Source: Sciurus carolinensis (taxonomy: Eukaryota > Chordata > Mammalia > Rodentia > Sciuridae). Taken from it: a stretch of 64,000 nt of DNA. This document shows positions 61,897-64,000 of the stretch, one piece after another. Each line of letters opens with the position of its first letter. The stretch's first letter is position 1. The notes below the pieces were generated by a model that saw only the letters and a list, made by a program, of their open reading frames with translations, was not told where the DNA came from and did no database searches. The position numbers were made by a program, and so were the translations under genes. Where the stretch lies: contig NC_062232.1 in assembly GCF_902686445.1 (NCBI RefSeq), positions 74,045,440 to 74,109,439 on the forward strand. Direction: 5' to 3'.

Positions 61897-64000
61897 AAAT
61901 ATTTTCCTGAGGTCCTTAGTATTTTTTAAATCATAAACCTCTCCCAGTCACAGGGTAGGAAATTGAAATCATATTTCCACATTTTTTCCATATGTATGGA
62001 AAAATTACAGTAAAAAAAAATCATTAATCATTTAATTGGGTTGAAATATTTATTGACACATACAACATATAGATTTTGTCTTCCATTGGCATAAAGGAGT
62101 ATCATTCCATTGATTCAAAGGTAGATTTGGGTGACGCAGTTATCAAGAAATTTTAGTTAAAAACAAAAGAGACAGTGTAATACTGAGTCCACTGAGATGT
62201 TATGAACTGAATGTATCACACGGTAACCATACATCTGGGGTTTAGTGCTTTACCATTATGGATATACTGCATCAACTAAGAGAACCAATATCAAAATTCA
62301 TAGTGATACTCTTTAGATTTTCATTTTTAAAGAAAAATAAAAGGATGATAAATTAATTTTTTAATTTAGAATTAAATATTAGATATGAAAAATAAATTGA
62401 TATCCAGGAATTTTGTTTCATTTTTTTGTGTTGTGTTTAAAGGTCTTTTTTGAAGATGAAGTAATAAATACACCTCATTATTGAAGAGCATAATGAATAG
62501 AATTCTAGATATTTTGATTAGGGCAGTTGGATTTAATATTACCTTTTCATCAGAAAACTAATTATTAATATAGGTAATTTAAAGCAGAGTGGAACACGTT
62601 TGATTCTTATTTCTTTGCCGTTTAATTGTATTTCTAGTTCTTTTTGAATTGAACATTATCAAACATGATCTGGATCTAGTCTGGAGGTCCTAGCTATGTC
62701 GTTCTAAATAAAATATACTATGCACTACGTCACTCAGAGGTCATTAGCTAAAAACATAGCACACTTCTGATTCTTCATTATAGTTCTCTTTGTCACACAG
62801 TCTCTTTGATTGTGTTACTTAATTTTTTCTGGCTGCTGTAATTCTGTATGTATTCTTAGCTGTCCTCTTACTCCTCTGTGGACTGCTTCTTCTCGGTCTC
62901 ATGCAATATTTGCATTCTGTTTCAATGGTCCTTTTGCCTCCTTCTAGGAAAGCATGCTTTCCCCTGGGATTTTTTTCTTTTTCTTGTCCTCTTTTCTACA
63001 CATACCAAAGAAAATAAACTGGCATTCTTCACACCAAGCATGATTCACAAATATGGTTAGTTTGGTCAACACTCAAACTTAGCATGTGTTTTCCGATTTA
63101 ACACAAACCTCACCAACTACTATTATGTTATAACTGACCTATTTTAAATATTTAGGCTTACCAGTAACCTTCAATACTTTGCCCTTCAAATCTTCAGCCT
63201 TGCAAACTCTGTCAAGTTCTAAGTATTTATTTTCAATTCTGTGTGAACCTTCTCAATTTGCACAACTTAACAGCATCTAAAATTGTATTTATAAGCACCA
63301 GTGTATCTTGTTCACTCTCAAATGCAATATTCTTTCTAGTTTGCTTCATTTACACTAATGGTGCCAATACTGTTCTACTTTATATCCTCCTGTTGATTTA
63401 GGCTTAAAATATCAGTGTTGTCTTTGATTTCCTCTTTACCAACACAAAACCAGTTGTTTTCAAGCCCTGTTGTTTCTAGCACTATAATATATTTTTGCAT
63501 TGATACCTCTTTGTCATTCAAAGATCAAGTACTATAGGTTAAGTCTTCAGTGGATTTCTTCTGGATCACAGCAATAGCTTCCTATTGAACTTAACTGTGT
63601 CACATGGAAAGCATTTGAAAAATCATCAAAAGTTCAACCAGGAATAAAGAAAAGGGGTGGCCTTGAAAGCTACTTTTATATATCTGAAAGACTGTCATGG
63701 AGAAAGGGATTAGAACTATTTTGTGTGGTATTCAAGAAAGCTCAGGTCCCAGAGGGTTGAAGATATCCAGAGGCAGTTTGGGAGCCAAAAAAGAGAAGCT
63801 TTTTAATATTTACCTTAGAACATAAACTCACTGTTACTCCATATATTTGGGCACAGGTTGGAGCAAAATTAAGCAGTTACAGAAAGAAATATATTATTTT
63901 ATATTATATTGTATTTTGAATGTCTCTTCTAATATATATCTGCAAGAATGTCAGATCTTTAAGTACAAACTGCCTGTAAAGATTTTAGCATGATTTGTGG
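61897..64000. other. Unassigned AT-rich sequence
   Basis: No gene, RNA gene or named repeat is visible to the end of the window. The 60-residue frame at 62878-63060 has no domain. Confidence 0.4.

Noticed and set aside
1..64000. CRISPR arrays, prokaryotic operons or defence systems
   Set aside because: The DNA is mammalian, with SINEs, LINEs and LTRs throughout; no regularly spaced repeats or bacterial genes are present.

Overview
The window is non-coding mammalian DNA dominated by transposable elements, with no host protein-coding exon, rRNA, functional tRNA or CRISPR array that I can support. It is AT-rich, and the open frames are short and scattered or lie inside retrotransposons. The SINEs point to a squirrel-family rodent (Sciuridae: ground squirrel, marmot or tree squirrel). 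There are many tRNA-derived ID elements, some with a tail ending in 'ccatctacaac', and many composite SINEs that fuse a B1 (7SL-derived) half to an ID half. Young L1 copies also share an unusual G-rich 3' UTR. The organism is inferred, not proven. The setting looks like an intergenic desert or a very large intron.

Layout. 1-11 kb: mostly unassigned AT-rich sequence with three composite B1-ID SINEs, one ID fragment and an L1 whose 5' part is inverted (4780-6320). 11-19 kb: an LTR-like sequence, a clean solo LTR of a class II-like endogenous retrovirus with a 6-bp target duplication (12355-12719), a Tigger/pogo DNA transposon remnant, and an old antisense L1 interrupted by a young L1 tail. 19.6-26.8 kb: an L1 cluster of ORF2 fragments, the longest copy starting in the endonuclease domain and running to its poly-A at about 25.7 kb, followed by a second near-identical 3' end. 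Both young 3' UTRs contain telomere-like TTAGGG repeats. 27-33 kb: two MaLR LTRs, a second inverted L1, a MIR, ID elements and compound microsatellites.

33-43.5 kb: long unassigned stretches with an ID, a B1-like monomer, a MIR-like piece and microsatellites. 43.5-48 kb: an L1 3' end, then an old antisense L1 split by a younger L1 flanked by an 18-bp perfect target duplication and by a composite SINE. 48-64 kb: a 102-bp direct duplication, old L1, L2 and MIR fragments, and many ID copies, one with near-consensus Pol III promoter boxes.

The elements do not form a working gene system. What can be read is a layered insertion history: ancient MIR, L2, L1M and Tigger; then MLT1/MaLR LTRs; then rodent L1, B1-ID, ID and ERV insertions. 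The L1 copies are dead: the reverse transcriptase signature is altered in both copies that retain it, and stops and frameshifts are frequent. No undescribed biological system was found. The most unusual item is the telomere-like, quadruplex-prone tract inside the L1 3' UTRs.
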